The notes under the pieces: generated by a model
Databases searched by the model: none
The model's input: only the letters and a program-made list of their open reading frames with translations
What the model was told of the DNA's origin: nothing
Assembly (NCBI GenBank): GCA_964503595.1
Contig: CAZDAM010000006.1
Coordinates: forward strand, 1 to 60,172
Direction of reading: 5' to 3'
Origin: CAZDAM01 sp964503595
Lineage (GTDB): Bacteria > Muiribacteriota > UBA6191
Length of the DNA stretch: 60,172 bases
Position numbers and translations under genes: made by a program
Shown here: in pieces, positions 35,724-44,752 of the stretch
How positions within the stretch are numbered: the first letter of the stretch is position 1
Layout of the letters: each line of letters opens with the position of its first letter

Positions 35724-36568
35724 GTCGGATTCGTGGCCGCTTTGCCCCTTCTCCCAGCGGCCCCCTGCATCAGGGTTCTCTGGTTGCGGCTGTGGGGAGC
35801 TGGCTTTCTGCTCGTCATCAGGGAGGGGAGTGGCTGGTTCGTATCGAAGATATTGACTTTTCCCGTGAAGTGGACGGGGCAGCGGCTCAAATCCTCTCCC
35901 AGCTGGAATCTCATGGCCTCTATTGGGATGATAGGGTTGTATTTCAAAGTCAGAGAGGAGAAAGATACCATCACTGGCTGAAGGCTTTTGAGAAGCAGGA
36001 GAAAACTTTTTTCTGCACCTGCTCCCGCTCCCTGCTTCAGAAGCAGGGAGGAAGGCATCTGATGGAAACCTGCCAGCCGGATGGAGGAACAAAAGGGATC
36101 CGCTTTCTGAATCATGCTCCCTGTCGAGAGTTCTTTGATGAAATTTATGGCTCTGTTGTGGATTCCGATGGACTTGCCGAGCAGGATTTTCTTCTGCTCA
36201 GGCGCGATGGTCTTTGGGCTTATCAGCTTGCTGTCAGCGTGGATGATGCCGAACAGGGGATTACGGAAATTGTCCGGGGAGCAGATCTTCTTTCGGCCAG
36301 TTTCTGGCAGCTCACCTTAAGGCGGGAAATGGGCTTTGGGCCACTGAAAATGATGCATCTTCCGGTTGTGATGAAAAATGGTCGGAAGCTAAGCAAGCAG
36401 AATCATGCCCCGGCCCTGAACCAGAACCAGGCTTCGGAGAATATCTGGCAGGCCCTTGTCTTTCTGGGGCAGGCTCCATTACCAGAGCTGAGATATGCTC
36501 CTGTGTCTGAGATTCTTAGCTGGGCTCTTCAGAATTTTGTTCCTGCTCAAATTGCTCGGCCCGACTGA
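35720..36568 (+). CDS. gluQ: Glutamyl-queuosine tRNA(Asp) synthetase
   Basis: 282 residues; matches the shortened class I GluRS paralog GluQRS (YadB), which lacks the anticodon-binding domain. The HIGH-type motif is RFAPSPSGPLHQGSL (residues about 6-20), the zinc site begins CTCSR, and the KMSKS-equivalent is NGRKLSKQN. The enzyme charges glutamate onto queuosine at position 34 of tRNA-Asp. Its 3' end overlaps the convergent RND gene by 53 nt. Confidence 0.92.
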   Translation: MSRIRGRFAPSPSGPLHQGSLVAAVGSWLSARHQGGEWLVRIEDIDFSREVDGAAAQILSQLESHGLYWDDRVVFQSQRGERYHHWLKAFEKQEKTFFCTCSRSLLQKQGGRHLMETCQPDGGTKGIRFLNHAPCREFFDEIYGSVVDSDGLAEQDFLLLRRDGLWAYQLAVSVDDAEQGITEIVRGADLLSASFWQLTLRREMGFGPLKMMHLPVVMKNGRKLSKQNHAPALNQNQASENIWQALVFLGQAPLPELRYAPVSEILSWALQNFVPAQIARPD

Positions 36569-39500
36569 CGTGCTTGTGAGCCCATGTGCCATGAATCAGG
36601 AAAATACAGGGCATCAGAAATAAAATGATCAGCATTGAGGTAAAAATCCCAAAGCAGATCGTGATGGCCATGGGTCTCCAGACAATCGAGCTTCCCCCAA
36701 GCCCCAGAGCTGTTGGAGCCAGACCTACAATCGTTGTCATCGTGGTCAGGACTACGGCCCGGACTCTGCGTCTTGCAGAAAGCAGAACGGCTTCCTTGAG
36801 TTCCATCCCCCGATCCATTGCCGAGTTGATGAAGTCCAGAAGAACAATATTGCCATTCACAACAATGCCAGCCAGTCCAACCATGGCAATCATACCGAGC
36901 ATGGTGAAGGGCTGATCCAGAATCCCCATACCAAAAACCACGCCGAGAAAGGAATAGGGGATGACGGTGAGAATCAGAAATGGCTGGGCCAGGGAACGGA
37001 ACTGGGCGGCCAGGATCATGAACATGGTGATGGCGGCAATCACAAAGGCATCCCGAAGAGAATCCAGACTTTTCTGGCTTTCTTCAAATTCTCCTCCCAG
37101 AGTAAAACTGGCGCCGGGAGTTTTTGCGATCAGGGCTTGAATTCTGGGCAGCAGAAGCTGATTGATTTCAACCGCTGTACGGCGTGTTTCCGTGCTCAGG
37201 CCAGCACCGATGAGGACAGCTTTTTCCTGTTGCCAGCGGGGCAGAGTGGCAAAACCCCGCCGGATTCTGACTTCGGCAAGTTCTTCCAGAGGCATACTGT
37301 CACCAGAAGGAGTGGCAATGGGCATTTTAAGCCAGGCTTCAATATTCTGAGGGGCCTTAGCCGTCGACATCATGCGGATGTCCACAGTTTCCCCATGCCA
37401 GTGAACTGTAGAAACCCTGACTCCTTCTGTCTTCATGGCCAGTGCCAGGGCGGCGAGGTCTTCCCTGAGTCCAACCTGCAGAAGTTTCTGCTGGTTCCAG
37501 ATGATATCAATCTCAGGCTTCCCTTCGATCAGATTGATCGAAGGAACTGTGGTCCCTTCTTCGGCCTGAATCAGGTTCATCACCTCTTCGGAAAGAGAGA
37601 CCAGCGTATCCATATCGGGATGCTGAAGTCTTACGGCAATGGGTCGCCCCAGGCGAGGGCCATCAGGAACGAGTCGAACATGCATGGTCTGGACCGTTGA
37701 GGGGAGTCTGCTCTGCAGAAAATCACGTGTTCCGGCCAGAATGGATTCCATGCTTTCTCCGTCTGGCAGCTCATTGGGCAGATGGATCGTGGTTTCACTC
37801 AGATGCTCTCCTCGTACCTGCTCGTAGCTCTCATCGATCTGCATGCCAATAACGGAATTGATATTGAGGGCCACATGGGCCAGGTGTCGGGAGAGTTCCT
37901 TTTCCAGGGGGGCCATGGCGGAAGCGGTCTGATCCGAGCTGTAAAAGGCGGGGAATTCCAGATCGACGAGAAAGGATCGGGAGTCAGAAGGGAACAGGAC
38001 AACCCGGAAATATCCAGTCATGACGGGAGTGATCGCAAGCATCAGAAGGGTGGCTGTGAAGAGGATAAAATGCAGAATGGGCCGTTTCAGGATTCGATCC
38101 AGGGTCTCAGCGGTTTTTTGTTCGAGCCACTGGAAAAGGGGTGAGGCCAGAGGTTTTCGCTTCCTGATTTTCAGCCTTTCGGAGATTTCCTGAACATCAG
38201 CGGCATGACAGGGAAGAATCAAGAAGGCTTCCAGAAGAGAGGCAATCAGAATGATGGTGACCGTGACCGGAATGACCACCATGACCCGCCCGATTTCTCC
38301 GGTCATGATGACCATGGGTAAGAAAGCGGCAATCGTGGTTGCCGCAGAAGCCAGAACCGGCCAGAGAACTTCGGAAGTTCCGTCGATTGCGGCCCGGATG
38401 CTGGATTTTCCCCGCTCACGATGGGCTGTAATATTTTCCAGGATGACGATCGCATCATCGACAACCATACCGCTGACAATCACCATGGAAAAGATGGAGA
38501 CTCCATTGATGGAGTAGCCCCATTCCCGCATGAAAAGAAGCCCGCTTAAAAAGCCGACGGGAATCCCGATGATGGCCAGAAAGGAGTTGCCCGCACCCAG
38601 AACAAACCACATCAGGACAAAGACCAGAATGACGCCCTGCTTGAGATTATCAATCAGAACATTGAGATTCCGGGCAATTTCAGTGGTGGAATCTTCGGCA
38701 AAGCTAAGCCGGACTCCTTCAGGAAAGCCACGGGCGATTTCCTTGGCTTTGGCCCGGATGGCAGGGACCAGTTGCAGGGCATTGGTTCCCTGGATTTTCT
38801 GCACCATCAGAATCCGGCTTGGCTCACCATTGAGCTGGCGCAGGGTGCTGGCCCGGCGCATAGCAGGCTCGGCAGTTGCAATGTCTTTAAGAAGAATCTG
38901 TCTTCCATCCGCAGTCTGAATCACGGGTATCTGAAGAAGTTCCAGAACATTCCGGGCTTCACCTCGTGTCCGGATGATGGCCGAGAGGTTTTCTGTACTC
39001 AGAAGTCCTGCAGAAAGGTTCTTGTTCTGAGTCTCCAGCCGATTCAGAAGAAGCTCGGCTGAGACGTGGTACTCCTGCATTTTTTCTTCATCAATTTTCA
39101 GACGGATTTCTTCTCTTCGGTCCCCATTGATCTTGATTCTGGAGACACCGGCAACATTCAGAATCCCGCGCTTGAGCTGATCGGCGGCATCTTCAATCAG
39201 CCTTTCATCGGCCTGACCGGAAACGATCAGCTGAATGGCGGGTTTCCAGTCCTGGATATCAAGCAGGGTGGCGACCGGAGGCTCTGCGTTTACAGGGAGT
39301 TCCCGGATTTCGCGGATGCGGGCCTGGACATCCATGAAGAGTTCCCAGTAGCGCTGTTCATTCAGATCTTCATCAAATTTGACTTCCACACGGGAAAGGC
39401 CGGGTTCGGAAAAAGCTGTGAGGCGGTAGATCGAATTGACCTCGGCTGCCTTTTCCTCAATTTTTGTGGTGATTTGATCTTCGATATCCTGGGCAGTGGC

Positions 39501-39653
39501 ATCGGGCCAAACGGTGGTGATCAGAACCGTTCCGAAGGAAATCTGGGGAAAGGACTCCACGGGAAGATTGCGCCAGGCAAAGCCCCCGGCAACCAGGACG
39601 ATTAGGAAGAACAGGTTGGTGACAACCGGATGCAGAATGAAATAGCGAATCAT
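36516..39653 (-). CDS. RND efflux pump of the AcrB/HAE type
   Basis: 1045 residues with the full twelve-helix RND layout: an N-terminal helix (VVTNLFFLIVLVAGGFAWRNLPVE), two large periplasmic porter loops (about 40-330 and 560-860), and the proton-relay acidic pair in SGMVVDDAIVILENI of helix 4. It should export lipophilic compounds, lipids or drugs with the adaptor encoded directly upstream. No outer-membrane factor is in this unit; the TolC-like protein at 43598 or one elsewhere may serve. The last 53 nt overlap the convergent gluQRS gene. Confidence 0.92.
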   Translation of the reverse strand: MIRYFILHPVVTNLFFLIVLVAGGFAWRNLPVESFPQISFGTVLITTVWPDATAQDIEDQITTKIEEKAAEVNSIYRLTAFSEPGLSRVEVKFDEDLNEQRYWELFMDVQARIREIRELPVNAEPPVATLLDIQDWKPAIQLIVSGQADERLIEDAADQLKRGILNVAGVSRIKINGDRREEIRLKIDEEKMQEYHVSAELLLNRLETQNKNLSAGLLSTENLSAIIRTRGEARNVLELLQIPVIQTADGRQILLKDIATAEPAMRRASTLRQLNGEPSRILMVQKIQGTNALQLVPAIRAKAKEIARGFPEGVRLSFAEDSTTEIARNLNVLIDNLKQGVILVFVLMWFVLGAGNSFLAIIGIPVGFLSGLLFMREWGYSINGVSIFSMVIVSGMVVDDAIVILENITAHRERGKSSIRAAIDGTSEVLWPVLASAATTIAAFLPMVIMTGEIGRVMVVIPVTVTIILIASLLEAFLILPCHAADVQEISERLKIRKRKPLASPLFQWLEQKTAETLDRILKRPILHFILFTATLLMLAITPVMTGYFRVVLFPSDSRSFLVDLEFPAFYSSDQTASAMAPLEKELSRHLAHVALNINSVIGMQIDESYEQVRGEHLSETTIHLPNELPDGESMESILAGTRDFLQSRLPSTVQTMHVRLVPDGPRLGRPIAVRLQHPDMDTLVSLSEEVMNLIQAEEGTTVPSINLIEGKPEIDIIWNQQKLLQVGLREDLAALALAMKTEGVRVSTVHWHGETVDIRMMSTAKAPQNIEAWLKMPIATPSGDSMPLEELAEVRIRRGFATLPRWQQEKAVLIGAGLSTETRRTAVEINQLLLPRIQALIAKTPGASFTLGGEFEESQKSLDSLRDAFVIAAITMFMILAAQFRSLAQPFLILTVIPYSFLGVVFGMGILDQPFTMLGMIAMVGLAGIVVNGNIVLLDFINSAMDRGMELKEAVLLSARRRVRAVVLTTMTTIVGLAPTALGLGGSSIVWRPMAITICFGIFTSMLIILFLMPCIFLIHGTWAHKHVSRAEQFEQEQNSEEPS

Positions 39654-40591
39654 GGTTTTTTCAGGCGGACAGGCAGAGGACCATTCCAGTCAGATGGAAT
39701 CAGTCGGCCATTCTGCTCCAGACCGGAAAGAAGCATGAGAGAAGTTCCTTTCCCGGTGATGAGAAGAGTTTCATAGCCACGGGTGGATTTTTTCAGGCAA
39801 CTCAAGGGAATTTCCAGTCTTTTCAGGGGGCGGGGCAGCATCCATTCCGTGCTCAGTCCGGCGTAGCAGGGAGACTTGGCATGATGCAGGTGATACTGAG
39901 TTTTCTGCATGCCTCCTTCGGGACTTAATAAAGGGATTTCCGGCATCTTCCTGGCCTGGGCTTCTGATCCGCACTGAGGCAGGGTTAGTTCATCCGGTAG
40001 CAGGGCGGCTTCTTCTGGAGGAAGCTGGATTTCAAGCTTCAAGGCATTTGGGTTGAAGACCTCAAATGCGATCTGGTGTGCCTGAATATATTCTCCTTCA
40101 TCAACATGTCTTTTGGTCACGACTCCGGAAAAACCGGGACTTAGAATCTGCCTTTCCAGACGTACCCTGAGCTTCTGCAGAGCGAGCTGGGAATGGATCA
40201 GGCGGGAATCTGCCCTGGCAAAGGCATACTCCTGCTCTTCCACGGCTTCCGGGGCATAGGCCTTGGGATTGAACTGGCGTCGGGACAGCTTCTTTTTTTG
40301 CAGAAGCCAGTTGGCCTTCTCTTCTTCAATCTGGGAATTCAGACGTTCTTCTTCAATTTGAAGAAGGAGCGGATCCTGACGGGCCAGAACGGTTCCCCTG
40401 GTGACAGAATCACCTTCTTCTACACTGATTTCAGTGATCAGACCGGCTTCTTCAAAAGAGAAGGAAACGGACTGGAGGGGACGGATGTAAACAGGCGTTC
40501 TGAGAGGAAGAATCTCGGAAACCAGATCGATTTCACATTCTTCGGAACAGGCACAGGAAAGCAGGATGAAGAACAGGAAACATTGGCGCAT
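39650..40591 (-). CDS. RND periplasmic adaptor lipoprotein (membrane-fusion protein)
   Basis: 313 residues, short for an adaptor (usual 350-400). The N-terminus is a lipoprotein signal with lipobox ILLSC (C13). Residues about 45-80 and 150-200 form the split biotinyl-lipoyl domain (ISVEEGDSVTRGTVLARQDP, then LSPGFSGVVTKRHVDEGEYI) around a coiled-coil hairpin. It links the inner-membrane pump to an outer-membrane channel. The stop codon overlaps the pump start (ATGA). Confidence 0.88.
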   Translation of the reverse strand: MRQCFLFFILLSCACSEECEIDLVSEILPLRTPVYIRPLQSVSFSFEEAGLITEISVEEGDSVTRGTVLARQDPLLLQIEEERLNSQIEEEKANWLLQKKKLSRRQFNPKAYAPEAVEEQEYAFARADSRLIHSQLALQKLRVRLERQILSPGFSGVVTKRHVDEGEYIQAHQIAFEVFNPNALKLEIQLPPEEAALLPDELTLPQCGSEAQARKMPEIPLLSPEGGMQKTQYHLHHAKSPCYAGLSTEWMLPRPLKRLEIPLSCLKKSTRGYETLLITGKGTSLMLLSGLEQNGRLIPSDWNGPLPVRLKKP

Positions 40592-40677
40592 ACGCGCATT
40601 CTGGCATAAGGGAAGGCTGTGTGCCAGTCTGACATACTGATCCGAGCAGGATTCTCTTTTGTTTTCAGCATCAGATT

Positions 40678-43077
40678 TCAGAAGCCTAAAATTTCATAGA
40701 GCCAGTCGGACGGGATCTCTTCATCCATGCGCTTGGGATCTCCAAGTCCATCCAGAAGATTCATTTTTTTTTCCCGAAGCTCGTTCATGCGCTCTTCGAC
40801 GGTAGCCATGGTCACGTAGCGATAGACGGGCAGGGGTTTTTCGCGGCCCAGCCGGCGGGCCCGGCCAATGGCCTGGGCTTCGGCATGGGGATTCCACCAG
40901 GGTTCAATCAGAATGGCCGAGCTGGCCTCGGGCAGATTCAGGGCGACTCCACCGGCTTTGAGGGTAATGTAAAGAATGCGCGAATCTTCTCCCTGGCGAA
41001 ACCATTCCATGCTTTCCTGGCGTCTTTTCTGGGTCATGGTGCCGGTGATGCACTGACCGGGGACCATGTGGGAGAGCTTTTCCAGGTACTGGCGAAACTG
41101 GGAAAAGACCAGGACCTTCTGATTCTCGGTGGCAAATTTTCGCAGATCTGTCACCAGACGGCGATGTTTGGCGGATTCCACCCCAAAAAGCTCTTCATCT
41201 GCCATGACAGGATCGACCACGATCTGCCTGAGGCGCAAAAGAGCGGTCAGGGTCAGGGCAGTATGGCGACCGCTTCGTTTGATCTTGTTTTCCTTTTCGG
41301 AAATCAGTTTCTGGAACCAGCGGGTGGTTGCCATATAGGCTGAAGCCTCTTCCTCAAGGGGGGCAATCCGGATGGTCTGCTCCTGAATCCGGGGAAGAAT
41401 CAGGCTTAGATCCTGGGAGGTGCGCCTTAGGACAAGGCGGGAAGTCAGCGATTTGAGCAGAACCTCGCGGCGTTTTAAGTCCTCTTTTTCAATGGCCTGG
41501 GCCAGATGCTTGTCAAACCAGCGACGTGATCCCAGAATACCGGGACAGAGGAATTCCAATAGGGACCAGAGCTCCCCAAGATTGTTTTCAATCGGAGTTC
41601 CACTTAAGGCCAGACGGTTTCTGGATGATAGGGATGCCAGAGCTTTGAAAGTCTGGGTCGAAGCATTTTTGGCCACTTGAAATTCGTCAGCAACAATCAG
41701 ATCCCAGCGGGTCTTCTGAAGTTCTTCCTGACTGGTTCGCATTTTCTGCCAGCTGTTCAGCCTGATCGCGGGTTTCAGATGAGGGGCAAAACGGGTGATT
41801 TCTCCCATCCACTGTTTTTTTGCGGTTGCCGGTACAAGGAGCAGGATTTTTGAGGCTTCGCCCCTGGCTTTAAGGGCATGCATCACGGCCAGAGCCTGAA
41901 CTGTTTTACCAAGGCCCATTTCGTCTGCGATACAGGCTCCAAGTGAACAGGAAAAACGATCCAGGACAAACTGGACTCCGGTTTCCTGAAAGGGTTTGAG
42001 CTGGGTTTTGAAGCCGGCAGGCAGGTTCAGATCTGTGAGAAGGACAGGTTCCCGGACATTCTGGGGAAAACGGGGCCAGTGGCGGGCCTCTTCTTCAGAA
42101 AGTTCCAGCTGCTCCATGACAAGGGCCTGAAGCATGGCAGAGCCGGGAATCTGAAAACCCGATTCCTCCTCTACATTCTGCCAGGTGGAAAGACTGGTCA
42201 GGCGTTTTTGATTCAGGCGGTTTAAAAGATGCCAGTTTCCTTTGGAATCCTGAACCAGCCCGCGTGTCTGATCCCAGCGTTTGATATGGGCTTCGGCCTT
42301 GCCTCCGTGATGGACGTGCTCCAGGTAGAAGTCAATTTTCAGCCATTCATCCCGGCTGAAAGCCCGAAACCCGATCCTCAGATTCTCCATTCTGATCGGA
42401 GCTCTGAGATCAGGAGAGTAGAGTTCTGTTCCGGCCATTCTCCAGGATTCAGCCTCTGTTTCCATAAAGCGGCGGAAGATTTTGATGGGCAACACAATCT
42501 GGGGACCAGAAGGAGGGACGGGCTTCTGTTCGTATTCCTTGAGAATGGAGAGGGTGCGCATGCGTTCGCAGGCGGCCTGAAGGGCTGCTTCATCGGATCG
42601 GGAACGGGAAAAGCTGAAGATGGTGCGCCCCAGTTCCGGATCCACGCTGAAGGCGATCACGAATTTTCCCGGAAGTGGAGCACTAAGACTCATGACTTCC
42701 TTTTCCTGCTGAACCTGGCGGGCAATTCCGGCCAGAAGCATTTCCATTTCCATGAGGATGGTGCGTGCTTCAGCTGGAGGATTCTGTGATTCCCTGGGGT
42801 TTTCGAGATCTCGCCTCAGGAGTTTCAAAAGCCGTCCTTTGGAAGATTCATCCAGATTGAACAGCATGCTTGATGGGGTGTTTTCAATGCTTCCCGGATG
42901 TTGCCAGATCGCCATTCCGGCAGTGACTCCGGATCCCCAGGCTATGAAGGCAAGTCCTCCTTCCATAGGTTTCAGAAGGGTAGACTGAAGCGGTTCACCA
43001 TCGGAGGGTTCAAAGGGGAGTTCATCCAGGGCATCTTCGACCCAGTCTAAAAGATGGGGAAATGTCTCAAGGGGCAT
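40678..43077 (-). CDS. SNF2/SWI2-family DNA-dependent ATPase (RapA/HepA-like)
   Basis: About 799 residues from ATG 43077. Residues about 370-600 hold the SNF2 ATPase lobe with Walker A DEMGLGKTVQAL, motif II VADEFQVAKN (DEF instead of the usual DEAQ/DEAH), and SGTPIENNLGELWSLLEF. The helicase C-terminal lobe contains KVLVFSQFRQYLEKL, LKAGGVALNLPEAS and QAIGRARRLGR. It lacks a recognisable SWIM zinc finger but has a long unrecognised N-terminal half. Such enzymes remodel protein-DNA complexes, for example RNA polymerase recycling. A TTGGCA-18-TAAAAT promoter ends 5 nt before the ATG, with no SD. Confidence 0.88.
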   Translation of the reverse strand: MPLETFPHLLDWVEDALDELPFEPSDGEPLQSTLLKPMEGGLAFIAWGSGVTAGMAIWQHPGSIENTPSSMLFNLDESSKGRLLKLLRRDLENPRESQNPPAEARTILMEMEMLLAGIARQVQQEKEVMSLSAPLPGKFVIAFSVDPELGRTIFSFSRSRSDEAALQAACERMRTLSILKEYEQKPVPPSGPQIVLPIKIFRRFMETEAESWRMAGTELYSPDLRAPIRMENLRIGFRAFSRDEWLKIDFYLEHVHHGGKAEAHIKRWDQTRGLVQDSKGNWHLLNRLNQKRLTSLSTWQNVEEESGFQIPGSAMLQALVMEQLELSEEEARHWPRFPQNVREPVLLTDLNLPAGFKTQLKPFQETGVQFVLDRFSCSLGACIADEMGLGKTVQALAVMHALKARGEASKILLLVPATAKKQWMGEITRFAPHLKPAIRLNSWQKMRTSQEELQKTRWDLIVADEFQVAKNASTQTFKALASLSSRNRLALSGTPIENNLGELWSLLEFLCPGILGSRRWFDKHLAQAIEKEDLKRREVLLKSLTSRLVLRRTSQDLSLILPRIQEQTIRIAPLEEEASAYMATTRWFQKLISEKENKIKRSGRHTALTLTALLRLRQIVVDPVMADEELFGVESAKHRRLVTDLRKFATENQKVLVFSQFRQYLEKLSHMVPGQCITGTMTQKRRQESMEWFRQGEDSRILYITLKAGGVALNLPEASSAILIEPWWNPHAEAQAIGRARRLGREKPLPVYRYVTMATVEERMNELREKKMNLLDGLGDPKRMDEEIPSDWLYEILGF

Positions 43078-43082
43078 AGGGC

Positions 43083-43112
43083 ATTTTATGGTTTTTCGGG
43101 CAGTTATGCCAA
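43083..43112 (-). promoter_or_regulatory. Near-leaderless promoter of the SNF2 gene
   Basis: Minus strand: -35 TTGGCA (43107-43112), 18-nt spacer, -10 TAAAAT (43083-43088), then GCCCT and the ATG at 43077. It is divergent from the metal-efflux promoter 30 nt away. Confidence 0.5.
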
Positions 43113-43141
43113 TCAGGTGGTGATCCAGGCTATCGAAGCCT

Positions 43142-43170
43142 TTGTCGAAAAGAATTCCTGAAGGTATAAT
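43142..43170 (+). promoter_or_regulatory. Leaderless promoter of the metal-efflux operon
   Basis: -35 TTGTCG (43142-43147), 17-nt spacer, perfect -10 TATAAT (43165-43170), then 7 nt to GTG 43178. The expected start site is 43177, one base before the GTG, and there is no SD. Confidence 0.6.
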
Positions 43171-43177
43171 CCCTTCC

Positions 43178-43543
43178 GTGAAGCATTTTCGTAATTTCCG
43201 CAGTCTTCTGCCCATCCTGTGCCTTCTACTGGCTTTTCAGGGCAGTGGTCTTCTGCGCCTGCACGCCTGCACTGAAGGTACGATCCATTTTGAGGTTGCG
43301 GGCGATTCCTGCCATCATCATGGTTCAGATACCCTTCCAGAGCTTCACCACAGCTGTGAATCACCAGTTGAAATTCTCAGTGATTTGCTGCCAGGCCCGG
43401 ATCGGGAAACCGGAAACATCGCCTGTCAGGATCAGATCGTCCCGATTCTGTCCACGGTGTTTGTTCCGGAATCTGTTTTTGAGGAAGGGGATCCGGCCTC
43501 TGATTTTCTCCTTCACTGGAATACGGTTCGTCTGATCGTATAG
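43178..43543 (+). CDS. Small exported His/Cys-containing leader protein of the efflux operon
   Basis: 121 residues from GTG 43178. A signal peptide (LLPILCLLLAFQGSGLLRLHA) is followed by a short mature part with clustered metal-ligand residues: CHHHG and HHSCES within about 15 residues, plus a later C. The rest is acidic. No known domain. It is the first gene of the TolC/CusB/CusA-like set, and small metal-binding ORFs often lead such operons. The stop codon lies 2 nt before a hairpin that contains the SD of the next gene. Confidence 0.6.
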   Translation: MKHFRNFRSLLPILCLLLAFQGSGLLRLHACTEGTIHFEVAGDSCHHHGSDTLPELHHSCESPVEILSDLLPGPDRETGNIACQDQIVPILSTVFVPESVFEEGDPASDFLLHWNTVRLIV

Positions 43544-43545
43544 CT

Positions 43546-43597
43546 CCTCCGTTTTTTTCAAAATTCTGCAATATTTTTGAAATTACGGAGGTTTTTT
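43546..43597 (+). promoter_or_regulatory. Terminator-like hairpin that sequesters the tolC-like SD (putative attenuator)
   Basis: Outer arms CCTCCGT (43546-43552) and ACGGAGG (43585-43591), inner arms TTTCAAAA (43556-43563) and TTTTGAAA (43575-43582), an 11-nt loop, then six T (43592-43597) directly before ATG 43598. The GGAGG of the downstream SD (43587-43591) is inside the stem. The structure could stop transcription, or hide the ribosome site until something opens it. Confidence 0.6.
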
Positions 43598-44752
43598 ATG
43601 CCATTGAAGTGGCTTCTTTGCGGCCTTGTCATTTCTCAGACACAGGCCATGAATCTAGGTGAGTTCTTACAGGAGGCTCCCAAATCCAGTCCCTGGATTG
43701 CAAAAATCCAGACCCAGAAACAGCTGGCAGAAACAAGACAGGAAACGCGTTCTTTTTCATTGTGGGAGATGGAAGGTTCCTACGAGGGTAAATCGTCGCT
43801 GGATTCACGTCTTGAGTTACAGATCCTCAAGAGTTTTTCTTTGGAACGTCTGAACAAAACCCTTGCTGAAATCAAAAAGGAATCGGCCCGGATTCAGCTT
43901 CTGAAGCTCAAGTCGCTGGAAAAGGCCGTGCTTGAAACGATGGGCCTGTCCTACGTGGATATGTTTGAAAATACCCATAGGCAGCAGATTCTGGAGGGCC
44001 TTCTGGCTGAGCTTCAGAAAGGCCTGAAAATTTTGCATCAGCGTAGTCAGGGCGGAGCAGTCTCCCGGCTTCAGGTTGAGCTTTTAGAGCTTCGGATGGA
44101 GGAATTTCAGTCACGGCTTCGCGAGATCCGGCGGGAGGAAGTTGAGCTCTCGGAATCCCTGCGATTTCTGTCCGGTTCTAGCGTATCTCCAAAGAAATTC
44201 AATCTTGGGGGCCTTGAAATCAAATCTCCTTCCGTAAGGAACCGGGATGATCTGAATGCTCTGAATCAGGAAGTGAAGCTGGGGGAGGTTCACAAAAGAA
44301 GAATTCAGCAGGAACTTTCCGGAAGCCTGGTTCTTGGGGCTGGTGCGGCCATGAATCCCAGTCGGGGCCAGTTTGATGAAACGGTAGTAAGTCTGGGTTA
44401 CCAGCTGCCCCGGAATGGAGAGAAAAGGCAGGCTCTTTCGGAATGGAGGCATGAGCAGGCGGTTTCTCTGGCAGAAGCCGAATTTGAAATGGCCCGGGCA
44501 AAAAGAGATCTTCTGGTTTTGCAGAAGCGGCTTGAGATTGTGGAAAAGCAGCTTGAGATTACCCGGAAAAGGGCAGATCGGTTTGAGAGTCTGCCTCATC
44601 GCTTAAGGCAGGCTTACATGAGTGGTGAAATCAGTCTCAGCGAATGGCTGGACGGGGTTTCAGACGCTATGAAACTGAGTGAGGAAAGCCTGAATCTTCA
44701 GGTTGAAAAAGCCCGTCTACTGCTAAAAATTCAGACTTTCGAGGAGCTCTGA
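43598..44752 (+). CDS. TolC-like outer-membrane efflux protein (CusC/CzcC-type)
   Basis: 384 residues from ATG 43598 with GGAGG 6 nt upstream. A signal peptide (WLLCGLVISQTQA) precedes two long helical hairpin regions: residues about 75-165 (KESARIQLLKLKSLEKAVLE, VSRLQVELLELRMEEFQSR) and about 280-380 (RDLLVLQKRLEIVEKQLEIT), as expected for the alpha-barrel of outer-membrane efflux factors. It is at the short end of the family. It should form the exit duct for the pump encoded downstream. The stop TGA overlaps the next ATG (TGATG). Confidence 0.85.
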   Translation: MPLKWLLCGLVISQTQAMNLGEFLQEAPKSSPWIAKIQTQKQLAETRQETRSFSLWEMEGSYEGKSSLDSRLELQILKSFSLERLNKTLAEIKKESARIQLLKLKSLEKAVLETMGLSYVDMFENTHRQQILEGLLAELQKGLKILHQRSQGGAVSRLQVELLELRMEEFQSRLREIRREEVELSESLRFLSGSSVSPKKFNLGGLEIKSPSVRNRDDLNALNQEVKLGEVHKRRIQQELSGSLVLGAGAAMNPSRGQFDETVVSLGYQLPRNGEKRQALSEWRHEQAVSLAEAEFEMARAKRDLLVLQKRLEIVEKQLEITRKRADRFESLPHRLRQAYMSGEISLSEWLDGVSDAMKLSEESLNLQVEKARLLLKIQTFEEL

